A DNA stretch of 64,000 nt from Lunularia cruciata (lineage: Eukaryota > Streptophyta > Marchantiopsida > Lunulariales > Lunulariaceae), in NCBI GenBank assembly GCA_948567375.1, contig OX419761.1, positions 59,212,501-59,276,500 on the forward strand. The letters run 5' to 3'. The stretch's first letter is position 1. Each line of letters opens with the position of its first letter. A program made the translations under genes and the position numbers. Below, in pieces: positions 12,201 through 23,751 of the stretch. The notes under the pieces are model-generated. The model did no database searches, had not been told where the DNA came from, and was given only the letters and a program-made list of their open reading frames with translations.

Positions 12201-12470
12201 GATGAAATCTAATTCATAATAAGCATGTATTGTCAAGCAACAAACATATATAACTACATGTAGAGAATTTGTGAACCAATGTGTATTAAGAAAATGAAGA
12301 GTAAACTCATATGAAGAAATCTCAAAATAAGCAAATGAGAAACAATCTAAAACAAATTGAATGAATTGAGAACAAATTGATTGAAACCAATCTCAGATTT
12401 CAGTATGAAAAAGTAGAGGGGAAATTTTTCTTTGAATGCTTTCCACTCTACTTTACTTCTCCTATTGTAG
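9275..12470. other. AT-rich decayed DNA; possible Ty1/copia remnant, no intact gene
   Basis: No confident gene. On the - strand between about 10,330 and 9,850 a broken frame reads like a copia-type gag ('WFKAGDAQMIAIF', 'ILLDLFGSKELLKIKL'), and GTGGTATCAAAGTGGC near 10,748 resembles a primer-binding site on the + strand. Both are weak. A 122-codon - frame at 11,328-11,696 matches nothing I know. Confidence 0.3.
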
Positions 12471-13330
12471 TGTTGTGGTTTGCATAACTAGTGAAAAAAG
12501 AGTTTAGTATGGTTTATCTCCATATTATTGGAGTAGATTGTAAGATTGATCTCATGGTTGAGCTATTACCATATGAGTAATTTATGTACATGTATACAAC
12601 TGGCCATGTAGATTATGGTCTTGTCCTCTTGGGTTCTTATGTATGTATGTGGTGGAAAGTTGAGAGAAAGGTGTGTGATTTAAGTTTGAGGAGTTGCAAG
12701 CAGGTGGAGGACATGTGGAGTGAGAGTTGAAGTATAGTGTGGCACATTAGAGCATGAAAGGAAGCACTTGAGTAAGAGATGTCACGTGCTCCCAATCTAC
12801 CACTCCTAAATCCTTTCTCATCAAGCTTCAGATTCTACATTGTTATGAGCTTTGGGGTTGGATGGTAGTGCAATTTAGGCATGCATTCATAAAGTCGATG
12901 AAGGAGAACAATGGGATCCAAGAGCCCGGATCCCATTGTTCTTCTTGACCTCACTTATGAACAGAACTTGGACTTGACAATCTATGTGCTCTTATAGATG
13001 GAGAGAACTTAATTTGTTCAATGGCTTCAAGTTGGAGTTATGGGGTCTATTTGGCAAAAAGAGAACCAACTAAATGAAAAAAATGCAAGTGATTGGGTCC
13101 AAAGAGGAGAACTCAAGATTTTTTACCATCAAAGGAGTTAAGGGAAGACATTTGGGAAGGGAAGACCATGTTTGGAGAGATGAGCTAACATGCTACAATT
13201 TGGAGATAGAAGGAAAGTGATTTGAGTAGATTCACATGGGAATATGATAAATTGAATCAAGGGGGATAGAATTTAGGTGTACAAATTAGAAATTTTGGAG
13301 AGCCTTGTAAGACATTTTCATAAATTGTCA
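12471..13330 (+). repeat. A-family retroelement segment, first copy
   Basis: Starts TGTTGTGGTTTGCATAAC and is collinear, at moderate identity, with 16952-17547 plus 18275-18545. Here the sequence is uninterrupted at the spot where solo LTR C1 sits in the other copy, so it serves as a related empty site. It contains a 14-bp perfect hairpin (12906-12941). The match to A fades after about 13,330, just before the gag region of element F. Confidence 0.75.
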
Positions 13331-13549
13331 ATGGAGTTGAAGTGTACATACTCTCACACACTTGAGTGTTTGCCGAGTATAAGTATCAAAGAGCCGTAAT
13401 TGTAGGATATGATGCAAGGATGCAAAGGATGTTGAACAAGTTTTGGGAGATCAAGATGACAATGGAAGTATTGAAGAGTCAAGTACATGCTTTCTATAGC
13501 TGAAGAAGACATGCAACATCAAGCTTTATAAGGGATAGCATTCCATGGG

Positions 13550-14248
13550 AGTAGTAGAAAATTGGATTTCAAGAATGAATTGATACTTTTGATTATTAAC
13601 AATTGAGATCAATAATAATTTTTCATGCAGTTTTGCATGTGGGTACTTGACAGATAAAGGCCTCACATGGTATGATGCTTGGAAACAATCATTATTGGTA
13701 AAAAGAAGAGAGATCACTTAGATAGCAATGCAAGAAAGGTTGTTGAAGAACTTCTAATTGGTGGATTTTGTGTAGATGGCTCAAACCCAACTTAAGGGTT
13801 GAAGCAAAAGAATAGCATAGAAGAGTACATGGAGGCATTTCTTGATCTACAATTTATGGTAACCGATATGAATCTAGTAGAAATTCTTGATAGTTTCAAA
13901 CTAGGGTTAAAAGAGCACATTCACCAAGAGGTAACGGTACAAAATCCTTGCATTGTTTTTGTGGTCATTGCTTGTGCTTAGAGAATAGCAAGGTTGTTGT
14001 GAAGAGGTGAAGGAGTAGTCTTGATGCAACACTATGGGGCTGAGAAACCCCATTTTGGTGGACCATTTCCTATGGAATTGGGCAACATTTGATTCCAAGA
14101 CCAAGGAACAAGGCCGCTCCAAGGAGAATGAGGACAGGTTGAAGAAAGGAGAGATGGAATCCCACAAGAAGAAGAGGCTCAAGTAAAAAAATGATGTTGT
14201 TATAATTGTGGCCAAGTTGTGCACATAGCCATCAATTGTCATATTCAT
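13550..14248 (+). pseudogene. F gag (capsid and CCHC zinc knuckle), broken
   Basis: Capsid-like segments appear in shifting frames ('LTDKGLTWYDAWKQSL', then 'NSIEEYMEAFLDLQFM' at 13,799-13,981). A CCHC knuckle C-YN-C-GQVV-H-IAIN-C lies at 14,198-14,239. Gag packages the element's RNA in virus-like particles. Several stops and frame changes make it non-functional. Confidence 0.65.
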
Positions 14249-14489
14249 TTTCTTAGAGGTCCTCAGTCTCTATACAAGTAACCTTTGAACAACATGGAGA
14301 GACAAATTGAAGAAGAGGATGTTGAAATCACACCTAAAAATAATTGATCACCAATAAATGTACCTTGTGGCCTTATTAGCTCAATGGAGAAGAATAAAAG
14401 TAGTGGGAGGAAGAAGATAAGTGTGCAAAGGTTGAGAAGACAAACTTATAGTTGATTGTCATAAATAGAGTCCTAAAAGGCAATCAGGT

Positions 14490-14800
14490 GTGAGTATTGA
14501 TAGACCCCAAAGCAACAATGAATTTCTTGTTTCCCTTTATTACAAGAAGGTTGGGGATGGAACTAGAGAAGGATGAGAATGAAGAAGTAGAATAATCTAA
14601 TGGTCAAATAGAGAGGATTGAGTCACTACCTAGAAAGGTAGCACTCTCTATAAGAGAGTATCAAGAAGAAATTGAGTGGCAAGTGATATAGTTGCCTCAT
14701 TATGATGTAATCTGAGGCATACTATGAATGGAGTACTACAACCCCATAGTTGATTGGAGAAAAAAGTAGTGAAAATTAACCAATGGAAGATCACTGGGGT
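14490..14800 (+). pseudogene. F aspartic protease, broken
   Basis: 'VLIDPKATMNFLF' occupies the place of the retropepsin active-site motif, with Pro-Lys where the family has Ser-Gly, followed by the helical 'RLGMELEKDENEE' and a 'LPHYDVI.GIL' segment typical of gypsy proteases. In-frame stops are present. It lies between gag and RT as expected. Confidence 0.55.
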
Positions 14801-14939
14801 TAAAGAAAGATAAAAAAGGTAAGAATTGCCTCTCTATGTCATAGGGACAATAGGTATCTATAAGAAAAATAGATATTCCATGTGTCTAATGAGAGAAGTC
14901 CAAAGTGCACAACTAGATGAATAAATTCTTGAGAATTTG

Positions 14940-15698
14940 AAAGATGTGGTCAATGAGTTTCAAAATGTCTTTCTAGATGATTTACTTTAGGATTACCACA
15001 AAAAAAGGAGATTAGATCATAAAATTGAGAGAATTCCAAGGAAGACACCTCCTTGTAAGGCCCTATATTGACTATTACCTCATGAGTTGGAGGAATCTAA
15101 GGCTTAAAGTAAGGAGATGTTATAAAAACGGTTTATCCAACCCAATGTATTACCATATAGAGCTCCTATCTTGTTTTTGAAGAAGAAGGATGGTACAATG
15201 TACATGTGCATTGAATATCAAGGCCTAAATCAACAAATAATAAAGAAAAATACCCATTACCCTGCATAGATGACTTGTTCAATCAACACTCAATGAGGAA
15301 AAACACTTCACCAAACTTGATCTACAGAGGAGTTACAACCAAATGAGGATTGTAGAGGAAGATGTACATAAAACTACCTTTCAAACAAGGTATGATCACT
15401 TTGGGTACTTGGTGATGTTATTTGGCCTCACCAATGCACCAACCACTTTCATGAGTTTGATGAATGACATATTTTATCAATACTTGGATAAATCTATTAT
15501 CATTTTCTTGGATGATATCTTAGTCTATTATAGGATGATGATGGAGCACAAGCAATATCTACAAGAAGTCCTCTAGATTCTTTGATAGAATCCGTTGTAT
15601 GCTAAAATCTCAAAGTGTGAGTTTGGTAAGTTTGAAGTAGATTAATTGGAGCATAAAGTAAGTGTAGAAAGTATCCAAGTGTTAAAAAAATAAAATAA
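14940..15698 (+). pseudogene. F reverse transcriptase, N-terminal part up to the E-prime insertion
   Basis: The best stretch is 15,343-15,576: 'FQTRYDHFGYLVMLFGLTNAPTTF' then 'IIIFLDDILVYY', where the catalytic YxDD box reads FLDD. Upstream 'YRAPILFLKKKDGTMYMCIEY' type motifs are split across frames. The frame is cut at 15,698 by the E-prime LTR and continues at 24,239. Confidence 0.8.
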
Positions 15699-15930
15699 TG
15701 TAAAAGACCAAGACTGAGGAGAGAAATAGGAGAATGGAAGATCACATTGGGACACTTGAGTGTGGGAAAACTCCAAAAGCCTGGCATGAGCTTTGGCTTT
15801 GGTATATATAAGGATATACAAGGCCCTTGAGAAGTTTCTCAAGAAGTTTTCTTGAGCTACTTTCTTGGAGTGCAAGCCAAGTTAATCAGAAAGCTTCTCA
15901 GGAAGCTACCTACTTGGCGTGCAAGCTAAG
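15699..15930 (-). repeat. E-prime 3' LTR, truncated
   Basis: Matches the last part of the E-type LTR, ending in complement TGTAAAAGACCAAGACTGAGG at 15,699. The first half is missing: chromodomain coding sequence joins the LTR directly near 15,930, indicating a deletion over the polypurine tract and LTR start. Confidence 0.75.
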
Positions 15931-16951
15931 CATTTTGTAGATGAGAAAGAGGCTCCATGTGGTATCATAAAGGGGATACCCTTTCCAAAGGACTTTGTAT
16001 TCAATATGTTGTTGGGGCCTTGTTGAATGTGGCAACACTGCAAGGATCCAATCAAATTTATACTCTTCATGATCATTGATAGAGATAAGAAGAGGAGGAG
16101 GAGGTTGGACATGAGAGGAAAAAGAAGATGGATTAGGAACAAAGAGTTTCAACTTAAAAATATGAAAGATAAAGTGGATGCACATATGACAAGGCAAGGC
16201 AAGTTGAGAAGCAACAAGAGAAATTATTTGGGTGACATTAAAGGGCCCTATCCAATTAGGAGCAAGTTTATGGACTTGGGTATCAAAGGGGAGGGGTAGA
16301 TTACTAGATGAGAGCATGACCTTATTACCAACTTGAAAGGTGAGATCACAATGATGGTGGTTTGCATATTGTTTTTGACCATTTTGAGCAACAAAGAGAT
16401 GAGATTTGGCTTGTTGGAGAGATTGAGATAAGGTGGACGTATGAGGAACATGAGATAGAGGAGGAGCAAGAAGAGATTTTGGAACAAGTGGATCTTGGCC
16501 AAAATTGAGGAAAAAAGGAGAGAATTTGGTGCTTGCTTGTTTGTAATTATTGTATGCAAACTCCATAATTGCAAGACATTCATCCCAATTGGTATGGTGA
16601 ACATTGACAAAGGCAAAAAGCTATCCTCTAGGCTGCAATTTGCACGTTCAGTTTGTCCATCAGTTTGAGGATGATAGGCCATGGACAAAGTAAACTTAGC
16701 AGCAAGTATTTAGAAGAGTGCTTGCCAAATTTTTCCAATGAATCAAGGATCATGATTGGAGATGAGTACACAAGGCATCGCATGATGCTTGAAGATAATG
16801 TTGAAGTATATTTGCACCAATGTTGGAGCATCCATGGTATGAAAGGTTGGTGCCAAATGGATTTGCTTACTAAGCTTATCCACAAACACCACTATTGTTG
16901 TGTGATCTTGCTTTGTCTTGAGCAAGGATGTAATGAGATCCAAGCTTACGT
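15931..16951 (-). pseudogene. E-prime integrase core, C-terminal domain and chromodomain
   Basis: On the - strand from 16,951: 'VSLDLITSL', 'VVFVDKLSKQIHLAPTF', 'MPCVLISNHDP' then a stop, 'SMAYHPQTDGQTERANCSLE' (catalytic Glu present), 'MEFAYNNYKQASTKFSPFF', 'LAPNWIGPFNVTQ', and a chromodomain with 'YKVLWKGYPLYDTTW'. The second catalytic Asp position reads Asn. Chromodomains of this lineage read H3K9 methylation and steer insertion to heterochromatin. The N-terminal zinc finger lies beyond A, at 19,979-20,240. Confidence 0.85.
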
Positions 16952-17547
16952 TGTCGTGTTGTAATTTGTGTAGCCAGTAAAAAAGTGACTTATCATAGTT
17001 TATCTCCACATTAGTGGGGTGGGTTGTATGCTAGATCCTATGGATGAGATGCTACCATGTGAGCAATCTATGTACATATATGTGATTGGCCACATAGGTT
17101 ACAATCTTATCATGTTTGAGGGCTCTGATGAATATAGATGAGGGCGAGTGGAGAGACAAGGGGTGTTTTAGTCAAGGAGTCTTGAGGGGGAGGAAGACGT
17201 TGGGAGTGAGAGTTATAGCAGTGCACGAGTGGTAGAACATTAGAGGAAGCATTTGAGCATGAGATGTCTCATGCTCCCGGTCTGCCACTCCCAAATCCTT
17301 TTCTCATTAGGCTTTAGATTTTGCACTGTGATGGCTTACAGGACGAGTTGGTGGCACGTTTTGGGGCAATATTCATGGAGCCGATGATGGAAAACCCGGA
17401 TCCTATCATCCTTCCGGTGCTTACTTATGAGCATGTCCGGGACTTGAAAATATATGTGCTTCTATAGTTGGAGAATGCCTAAATTTTTGCTCATAAGCTT
17501 CAAGGTGGAGTTGTGGGATCCATTTGTCAAAAAGTAAAGAGACTAAA

Positions 17548-18274
17548 TGTAATACCAAGAGTTAGCCATATGATCTAGATGTGAAATTTGGTTTGGTAAC
17601 ATCTAGAATTATGTTATACATGATGGTCAAAATAGATAAGATAGAAGTATCACCAAAAGAGTACTTTTACTAATAGGGCAGAAACCAAAATAGACTTGAG
17701 AACCTTAGAACCAATAGCTAGACATATGATTTAAAGGTGAGAATTGGTTTGGTAACATCTGGAAGGATGTTACACATGATGGAAAAAATAGATCAGAAAG
17801 AGGTATCACCAAAAGGGGACTTCTACTAATAGAGTAGGAATTGAAATATGCTTAATCTTTGAAGGCAATTTTGAAGGCCTAAACGGATGAATTAGGCCTC
17901 AAAAATGTGCAAATTCCCCTCCTCCCACTAGAGAGAAGGGTAGCTTTCCCTCTCCTTGCTTTGTCTCATCAAGAGCTTTCCAATGGTACCTTACGTGATT
18001 TTGAGATTCATACAGGAAGATTCCCTAAAAGATTCCCTCCAGTCAAAGCTTTTTTGACCAACCAGATAGGACCTAGACATGTCACCCATCCAAGTAAGTA
18101 ATCCAAGGATGGAGCTTGTTGACATGTCACCTATCTGTGTCACTAATCCTATGGTGGAGCTTCATTGGAGATCCTCTTTGTCTATATAATAAAGAGAAGA
18201 TGCTCCTTTGGGGCATCAAATGTTTGAGTGTGCAATCTGTATTTTCTCTCTTCTCTTGTCCTCGAAGTATTACA
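17548..18274 (+). repeat. Solo LTR C1 in element A
   Basis: TGTAATACC...GTATTACA ends (perfect 8-bp inverted ends), flanked by CTAAA on both sides (17543-17547, 18275-18279). The A copy near 13,070 lacks it at the same place. A CTATATAATAAAG box near 18,180 is the likely LTR promoter. The first ~155 bp are duplicated inside it (second unit from about 17,706). Confidence 0.93.
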
Positions 18275-19597
18275 CTAAAGGACAAATGTGCAAGAGATTG
18301 GGTCCCAAGAGGAGAGTCTAGAGTTTTTTTACCATCAAAGGAGTTTGGAGAGAACATTTGAGGAGTGGAGACAACGGTTGGAAAGAGGAGATGAGAGGCT
18401 ACATTCTGGAGATAGAAATCACACAATTTGAGCTGATTCTAGCAAGGATATCATTGATTGAATCAAGAGGGATAGAATTCATACCCTAGAGCACAAACTA
18501 GGCAATTAAGAAAGCTTCTTGAGACATTTTCACTATTTATCAATGGGATTGGAGAGAAGACAAATTTCTTATAGTATTGAGCACAAGGAAATCTAGTTTT
18601 AGGTCAATCTCAAATCAGATCTGGTTGATTGAAGTTGAAGCTCTTGAGATGTAAGGTGATGGAGAAGAGCTAGTGATCCGATTTGGAGTTTTGGTCACTC
18701 CACAAGTTGTGGTTTGAGATACCTTATGAAAATTTCCAATCTTATTTTTGGTTACGGTTTTCACCTTCTTGTGAAGGTTTCATATGAATTCTTCAAATAG
18801 AGAATTTAGGGTCTTGGATCAAGTATACTGGGTATGTAGAGCTCACAAGTTAGCCCAACTCAGGAATTGATCCATATTTAGATATTGGGGTTGAATTAGG
18901 CCATCAAAATTTTCAAAGTATTAAAAAATAGCATGACCAACTACAATGGAGAATTTATTTGGCTTTGGATTCATAAAGAGTGAGATCTTATGCAACAAGT
19001 TCTATTGAAAAGACTGTCGTCAGCTTGGAGGAGCACTTCTTTCTTCAATCATAATTGAATATCAATTCTCTCAATTTTGTGACTAAGATTGAGAGTTCAA
19101 ATTTTCAGAGTGTTTTTTGAGGATCAAGTGTACATCTGATTAATAAATCGAGGGAAAGTTGGCAAGAACCAGGGGTAAAACTCTAAAATAGGGATTTTGA
19201 AATTATGGTGAAAGTTGTGAAACATGTGGCCAACTTTGAGAGCTTTTCCAAGGAGCTGTAGTGATCTGATTGAGGCCTATTTTATGTCATTGGAAAGCTT
19301 GTCTCACAGGCTTTCCATTTCATTCTTGAATCCAAGCTACATACAAAATTTATTGTTATATGAGCTACACATAGTTTTCCCCATCAAGAATACATAGGAA
19401 TTCTCCACTTGGAGTAGAAAATTATTGAGATCTGAAGTTCAGATTGGAGGAGGCTTGGAGTACAAGTTGAAATGAGCTTGATGATAGAGAAAGAAAGCTC
19501 TAAAGCTTTTTTCCAACAAAAAGCACAAAGAGTTTTTGTCATATTCTTGTGATTGGATCCTCTCTGTACTTGTATGCCCATTTGTACACCCAATGAG

Positions 19598-19745
19598 TTT
19601 GGATTGGTGTGTGGGCGTTGCACTTAGGATATTTCCTTCTAAGAATGCTGTGTATTTCTCCTTGGTAATGCTTTGGATTGGTGTGTTGGCGTTGCACTTA
19701 GGATATTCCTTCTAAGAGTGTTGTGTATTTCTCCTTGGTAATGTT
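19598..19745 (+). repeat. Tandem duplication of 74 bp within element A
   Basis: TTTGGATTGGTGTGT(G/T)GGCGTTG at 19,598 recurs at 19,672, followed by matching CACTTAGGATATTCCTTCT blocks. It lies in the part of A that resembles the D leader. Confidence 0.8.
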
Positions 19746-19978
19746 GGAGGTGATGACCAACAAACCAAGAGTGCGTGTTTTGATGACAGGTTAGGTTGCC
19801 CGTCACTACCCTTCCCAATAGCAAAAATACTAGTTACAAGAGAGGAGGGTTCCGGCAGTTAGGTAACACTTGTGTTCAGATGATTAGTTACGGGTTTACC
19901 TATAGCCTCTAATCTGTAGTCTCCACAGCTAGGTACCCTATGTGTTCCCAAAGAGAGAAAAGAAAAGTACGACAATGT

Positions 19979-20240
19979 GTACCTATCAAGTAGATGGAAT
20001 GAGGAGTGGTTGAAGGAGTCCACTCAATTTCTGGTTGTTGGCCTTGTTACGTTGGCAACTCTCACACAATCATACGAACTCTCAAACATATATTGCCATC
20101 TTGGGCCACCACCATTGGCATTGGAGGGTACCCAAGGTCTTGTCTACACCCATGTGACCAATTGGTAAGTCATGGGCTTCTTAAAGGGGCATAAGTTAGA
20201 GATCACCCTTGGTTGGAACATATATCCAATCCTCATGGAA
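19979..20240 (-). pseudogene. E-prime integrase N-terminal zinc-finger region
   Basis: The complement corresponds to the segment of E at 60.95-61.24 kb encoding the 'LQEAHDLPI.GHMGVDKTL' His/Cys zinc-binding motif of gypsy integrases. Stops interrupt it. Element A separates it from the catalytic core. Confidence 0.7.
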
Positions 20241-21760
20241 TAGAAGACCTTCCTTGAATAAGAAGGTGTTTTACTCCTTGTCACATGTTGCAAGATGACC
20301 TTGTACTATTTGAAAAAAGGGATCTTATTGTAGATTTTTCTTTAACTCAATTTGGACCTTGGAGTAGACTAACACCGTCATAAATGCCATCATGATGAGG
20401 GAAGAGACTTCAAATCAGGTTGTCATGATAGGGCATTAGAGATGACATGGAACCAATCAGATTTTTACTCAAGTTGATTTTAGACAATGGGAGTTGCTCC
20501 TCCTATTGATGATGTCGACTCTTCATGTGTTCTAAATGTAATGTCTGCAACAAGGGTTTGTGATTGGTTTGCATGATCATCTATTTTCCCAAGAGATACT
20601 ACCTCTATATCTTGGTGGTGTCATCATTGCTTGTTTTTTCCAATCTTGTGAAGAGTAATTTCTTTTTGTGGTGTTTAATCGACAAGACACAAAGACAATG
20701 AGATGTAACCCATATGGGAATTTTAGCTGCAACATAGCTTCAATAGCAAAGTAGAAGCATCAAAGTCAACCACACAAGGTAGTTGAGGATCATATGGTTG
20801 AAGAATGGGTCTTGAAGACACCATATGTTTCAACTTCTTTATTCTTCTTCATGCTTTGCATTCCATTGAAAGCTTTAGTTTTTCTCCCAAGAGGTCGATC
20901 AATGGTGCTGCCAAATGTGCATAATAGTGGATGAACCATTGGTAAAAACTTGCCAATCCCTTGAATGCTCACACCTCTATGGAATCCTTTGTAGTAGGCC
21001 AATCAATAATGGCCTTGATTTTTGCTTCTTCCATCTTGATCCCTTATGAGATCTTGTGACCCAAGAAGGTAATTTCCTTTTGCAAAAAGGCACACTTTGA
21101 CTTCTTGCAATAAAACTTCTATTGATGTAGTTGCCTTAGGACTTCTTGCACATGATTTTTATGTTCTACATCCATCTTGCTATCGATCAAAATTTCATCC
21201 AAGAATACCACTATGTACCAATCCAGTAGTTCATCCAACACCCGATGCATCTAATCCATGAAGATTGTTGGAGCATTAATGAGCCCAAAAGGTAGATTTC
21301 TCCATTCAAAATGCCCATACCTTGTGTGAAAGGTAATATTTTACATCCTCCCTATCAATAGGGATCTGCCAAGAGCCACTATGAAGATCCAATTTGGAGA
21401 AGTATTGTGCTCCACTCAATTGATCAAGCAAGTCATCAATTCAAGGCAAAGGATATGCATTCTTCACTATTTGTTTATTAAGCCCACAATAATCAATACA
21501 AAAAAAAATTCCTCCATCCTTCTTAATGAATAGTACTAGTGCTCCCCAAGGAGATGTATTATGTCTTATGAAATCCTTCTCCAATAACTCCTTAAGTGTT
21601 ATCCGCAACTCCTCCAACTCCTTTGGTGAGAGCCAATAAATTGGTCTACTCATTGGAGTACTCCTTGGCAATAATTCAATCTTGAAGGGCATATCATGAT
21701 CAAAGGGTAATCCCTTTGACAGATCATCCATGAACACATCTGCAAACTTTAAACTATTTG
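20240..21760 (-). pseudogene. E-prime reverse transcriptase and RNase H, broken
   Basis: From 21,737 the - strand reads '[20 protein letters not shown]', '[20 protein letters not shown]', '[15 protein letters not shown]', '[19 protein letters not shown]', the start of gypsy RT. Further on, broken frames give the palm and the connection 'KFLPMVHPLL', then RNase H. RT copies element RNA into DNA and RNase H removes the template. Multiple stops and frameshifts. Confidence 0.8.
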
Positions 21761-21837
21761 ATCAATTATTGATTGATGAGGCTCTTGACCCTCCTCAGAT
21801 TCTCCTTGTGCAATTTGCTTGATCCACATCGTGAAAA

Positions 21838-22140
21838 AAGACTTTTCTTCCTCCAAAGCTTGCTCTATAGTTGCTTCATTGACAATCTTCCCATCAAAGG
21901 ACTTATCTTAGTTCAAAGATTGCTCTATGGTTGCTTCATTGACAAATTTCCCATCTAGGGACTTATCTTCCTTCAAAGCTTGCTCTATGGTTGCTTTCTT
22001 GACAAATTTCCCATCTTGGGACTTATCTTCCTTCAAAGCTTGCTCTATGGGTGCTTTCTTGACAAACTTTCCATCTTAGGACTTATCTTCCTTCAAAGCT
22101 TGCTCTATGGGCGCTTTCTTGATAAAATTCTATCTTAGGA
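21838..22140 (-). repeat. Five 60-bp tandem repeats encoding a 20-residue unit (E-prime pol)
   Basis: Units start every 60 bases on the + strand (21841, 21901, 21961, 22021, 22081). On the - strand each encodes a unit like 'QDGKFVKKATIEQALKEDKS', charged and probably helical, between protease and RT. The same unit occurs about three times in E (60.51-60.70 kb) and once in J (63.08-63.15) and H (about 32.2). Confidence 0.9.
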
Positions 22141-22199
22141 CTAACTATTTTTAGGTGTCTTACTCAAAAGTGCCAAACAACCTAATCAAAAATTCCTAC

Positions 22200-22650
22200 T
22201 TTGGTGTTGTACTTGAATTTGTCATTGGGTCCAATCACATTGAACCTTGTGACATTCAAGCCAAGGCAAACCCAAAATGATATCATAGTGTAGAGGTGCC
22301 ACTACAAACCTCATACACTCCAAATACTCCTTCCCAATCTTGAATGTAACAAGATGTGAGGTACAAAATGAAGAACCCTTTCTACCATCCGCCATCATCA
22401 ATTTGCTTACAATTATTGGCTTGATAAGAATATGTAATCCCTTTGTTAATTGCATGCACATGCAGTTCTCTAAACTTCCAAAGTCAAGCAAAATCATACA
22501 ACCACAATCATATATAATACCTTGCAAGTGAAGTAAACTTGCATAGGTCAAGCCTTTGATCCCACTTGAACTAATCAAGTTCCTAATAGGCGGCTCAAAA
22601 TCTCCTATTGGGATTCCTTTTTCCTTGATCATTCTATTCCACAAACTCCA
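22200..22650 (-). pseudogene. E-prime aspartic protease
   Basis: The - frame reads 'CMILLDFGSLENCMCMQL', 'KLMMADGRKGSSFCTSHLV', 'VAPLHYDIILGLPWLECHKV'. The tail 'YDIILGLPWL' is the classic end of a gypsy retropepsin. The active-site triplet is altered (DFGS), so it is probably dead. It joins the gag region and the repeat tract. Confidence 0.8.
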
Positions 22651-22654
22651 TCTG

Positions 22655-23738
22655 GGTGACTTGTCAAGGTTGCTCATTCTTGAATGGACATACAGCAATG
22701 TGATGTCCAATTTGGCAATAATAGAAACAATCACCATTTTGCCACAATTTTTCTCTATTTGTGGTGCAAAGTGGTCTCCATTGAATGGCATCATTCTCTA
22801 TTGGTGCCGGCTCCTCCACTCATGTGTGGTATATTGGTAGGTTTTGTGGTTGTCAAGGTCAAGACCAGGTTGTTGCAACCAAGGAATCAAAGCATTTGGC
22901 CAACCACAGTGTTGTGGCTCTTGCAGAGTTACCTCTAATTTGATTTGTGACTTCAAGCCCTTCACAAATTGATCCAAGGCTTCACCTTCTAGTATATCTA
23001 GAATTTGCATGATGGTGTTTTGGAATTGCATGATGTAACTTCTTATAGAGCCAATCTGCTTCAACTCTACTAACCTATCTTGTACAGCTCATGTGTCATT
23101 TATAGTTTAGAATCAACCAATTATTACACTCTTGAATTTTGCCCAAGTCAAGATTGGTGCAACAAATTGCCATTCAGCTCACTCCACTTGGAATTGCAAC
23201 CATAGCTTTGTCATTCCATCCAATTGGTTGGAAGCCAAGAGAATCTATTTCTATTCATCTTGAAGATTAGTAGTTTCAAAATAATGTTTTTAGTCAAACA
23301 CATAATTCTTGACTACATCTGGAATATTCTTACTTTCAAATACCTTTGGTTTTGAAAATCAGACTTTGGTCTTCTCCTTCTCGAATTGGTGCTCTTTCTA
23401 CATGCTCTTGTCATTGATGGTCTTGTTCATCCAACAATCAAGTAAGGTGCTCAATTTTTTACTGCATAGCAACGATAACCTTGGCCATAGCTGCCATGGC
23501 TACTACTCTATCACACTACTCCCAATTTATCTAATTTATTATATATGCAATATGTCTACCATTCTCCATAAGTTATAACCAAAAGTACCAAGGTTCCTCA
23601 AACAAGGTGATCACATTTCTCAAAGCATGAGGTGATGAACTATGTGAAATGATGCTTGGGTACTACCCAGACATGAAAATCCTAATGGTTTGGCAAAAAT
23701 GGATTTGGTGGTCCATAAAGTACATCCATCCCATTCTT
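22655..23738 (-). pseudogene. E-prime gag with degenerate zinc knuckle
   Basis: 'MKQIGSIRSYIMQFQNTIMQ' and 'ILEGEALDQFVKGLKSQIKLE' (23,064 downwards) match the capsid of E at 59.57-59.67 kb almost residue for residue. A knuckle-like C-FYY-C-QIG-H-HIAV-C lies near 22,720-22,680, with Tyr in place of the second Cys of the usual spacing. Stops occur. Confidence 0.75.
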
Positions 23739-23751
23739 GCTCTAATACCAA
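23739..23751 (-). promoter_or_regulatory. Primer-binding site of E-prime (initiator-Met tRNA)
   Basis: On the - strand TTGGTATTAGAGC directly follows the LTR end TTTTACA. It differs by one base from the plant initiator-Met primer site seen in E. Confidence 0.88.

Larger units (their letters stand above)
16952..19974 (+). mobile_element. Element A: coding-poor LTR-type element inserted in the E-prime integrase
   Basis: Ends TGTCGT...ACGACA (perfect 6-bp inverted ends), flanked by ACGT (16948-16951) and ATGT (19975-19978), a 4-bp target duplication with one difference. It interrupts E-prime integrase, whose frame resumes at 19,979. Without C1 it is about 2.3 kb. No gag or pol is recognisable. 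Its right half (19.5-19.86 kb) resembles the untranslated leader of element D at 46.5-46.76 kb, so A may be a D-related non-autonomous derivative or a very long solo LTR. A related segment is at 12,471. Confidence 0.7.

Noticed and set aside
21838-22140. Regular 60-bp repeats as a CRISPR-like array
   Set aside because: Units are contiguous, without spacers, and encode an in-frame peptide repeat inside a retroelement.
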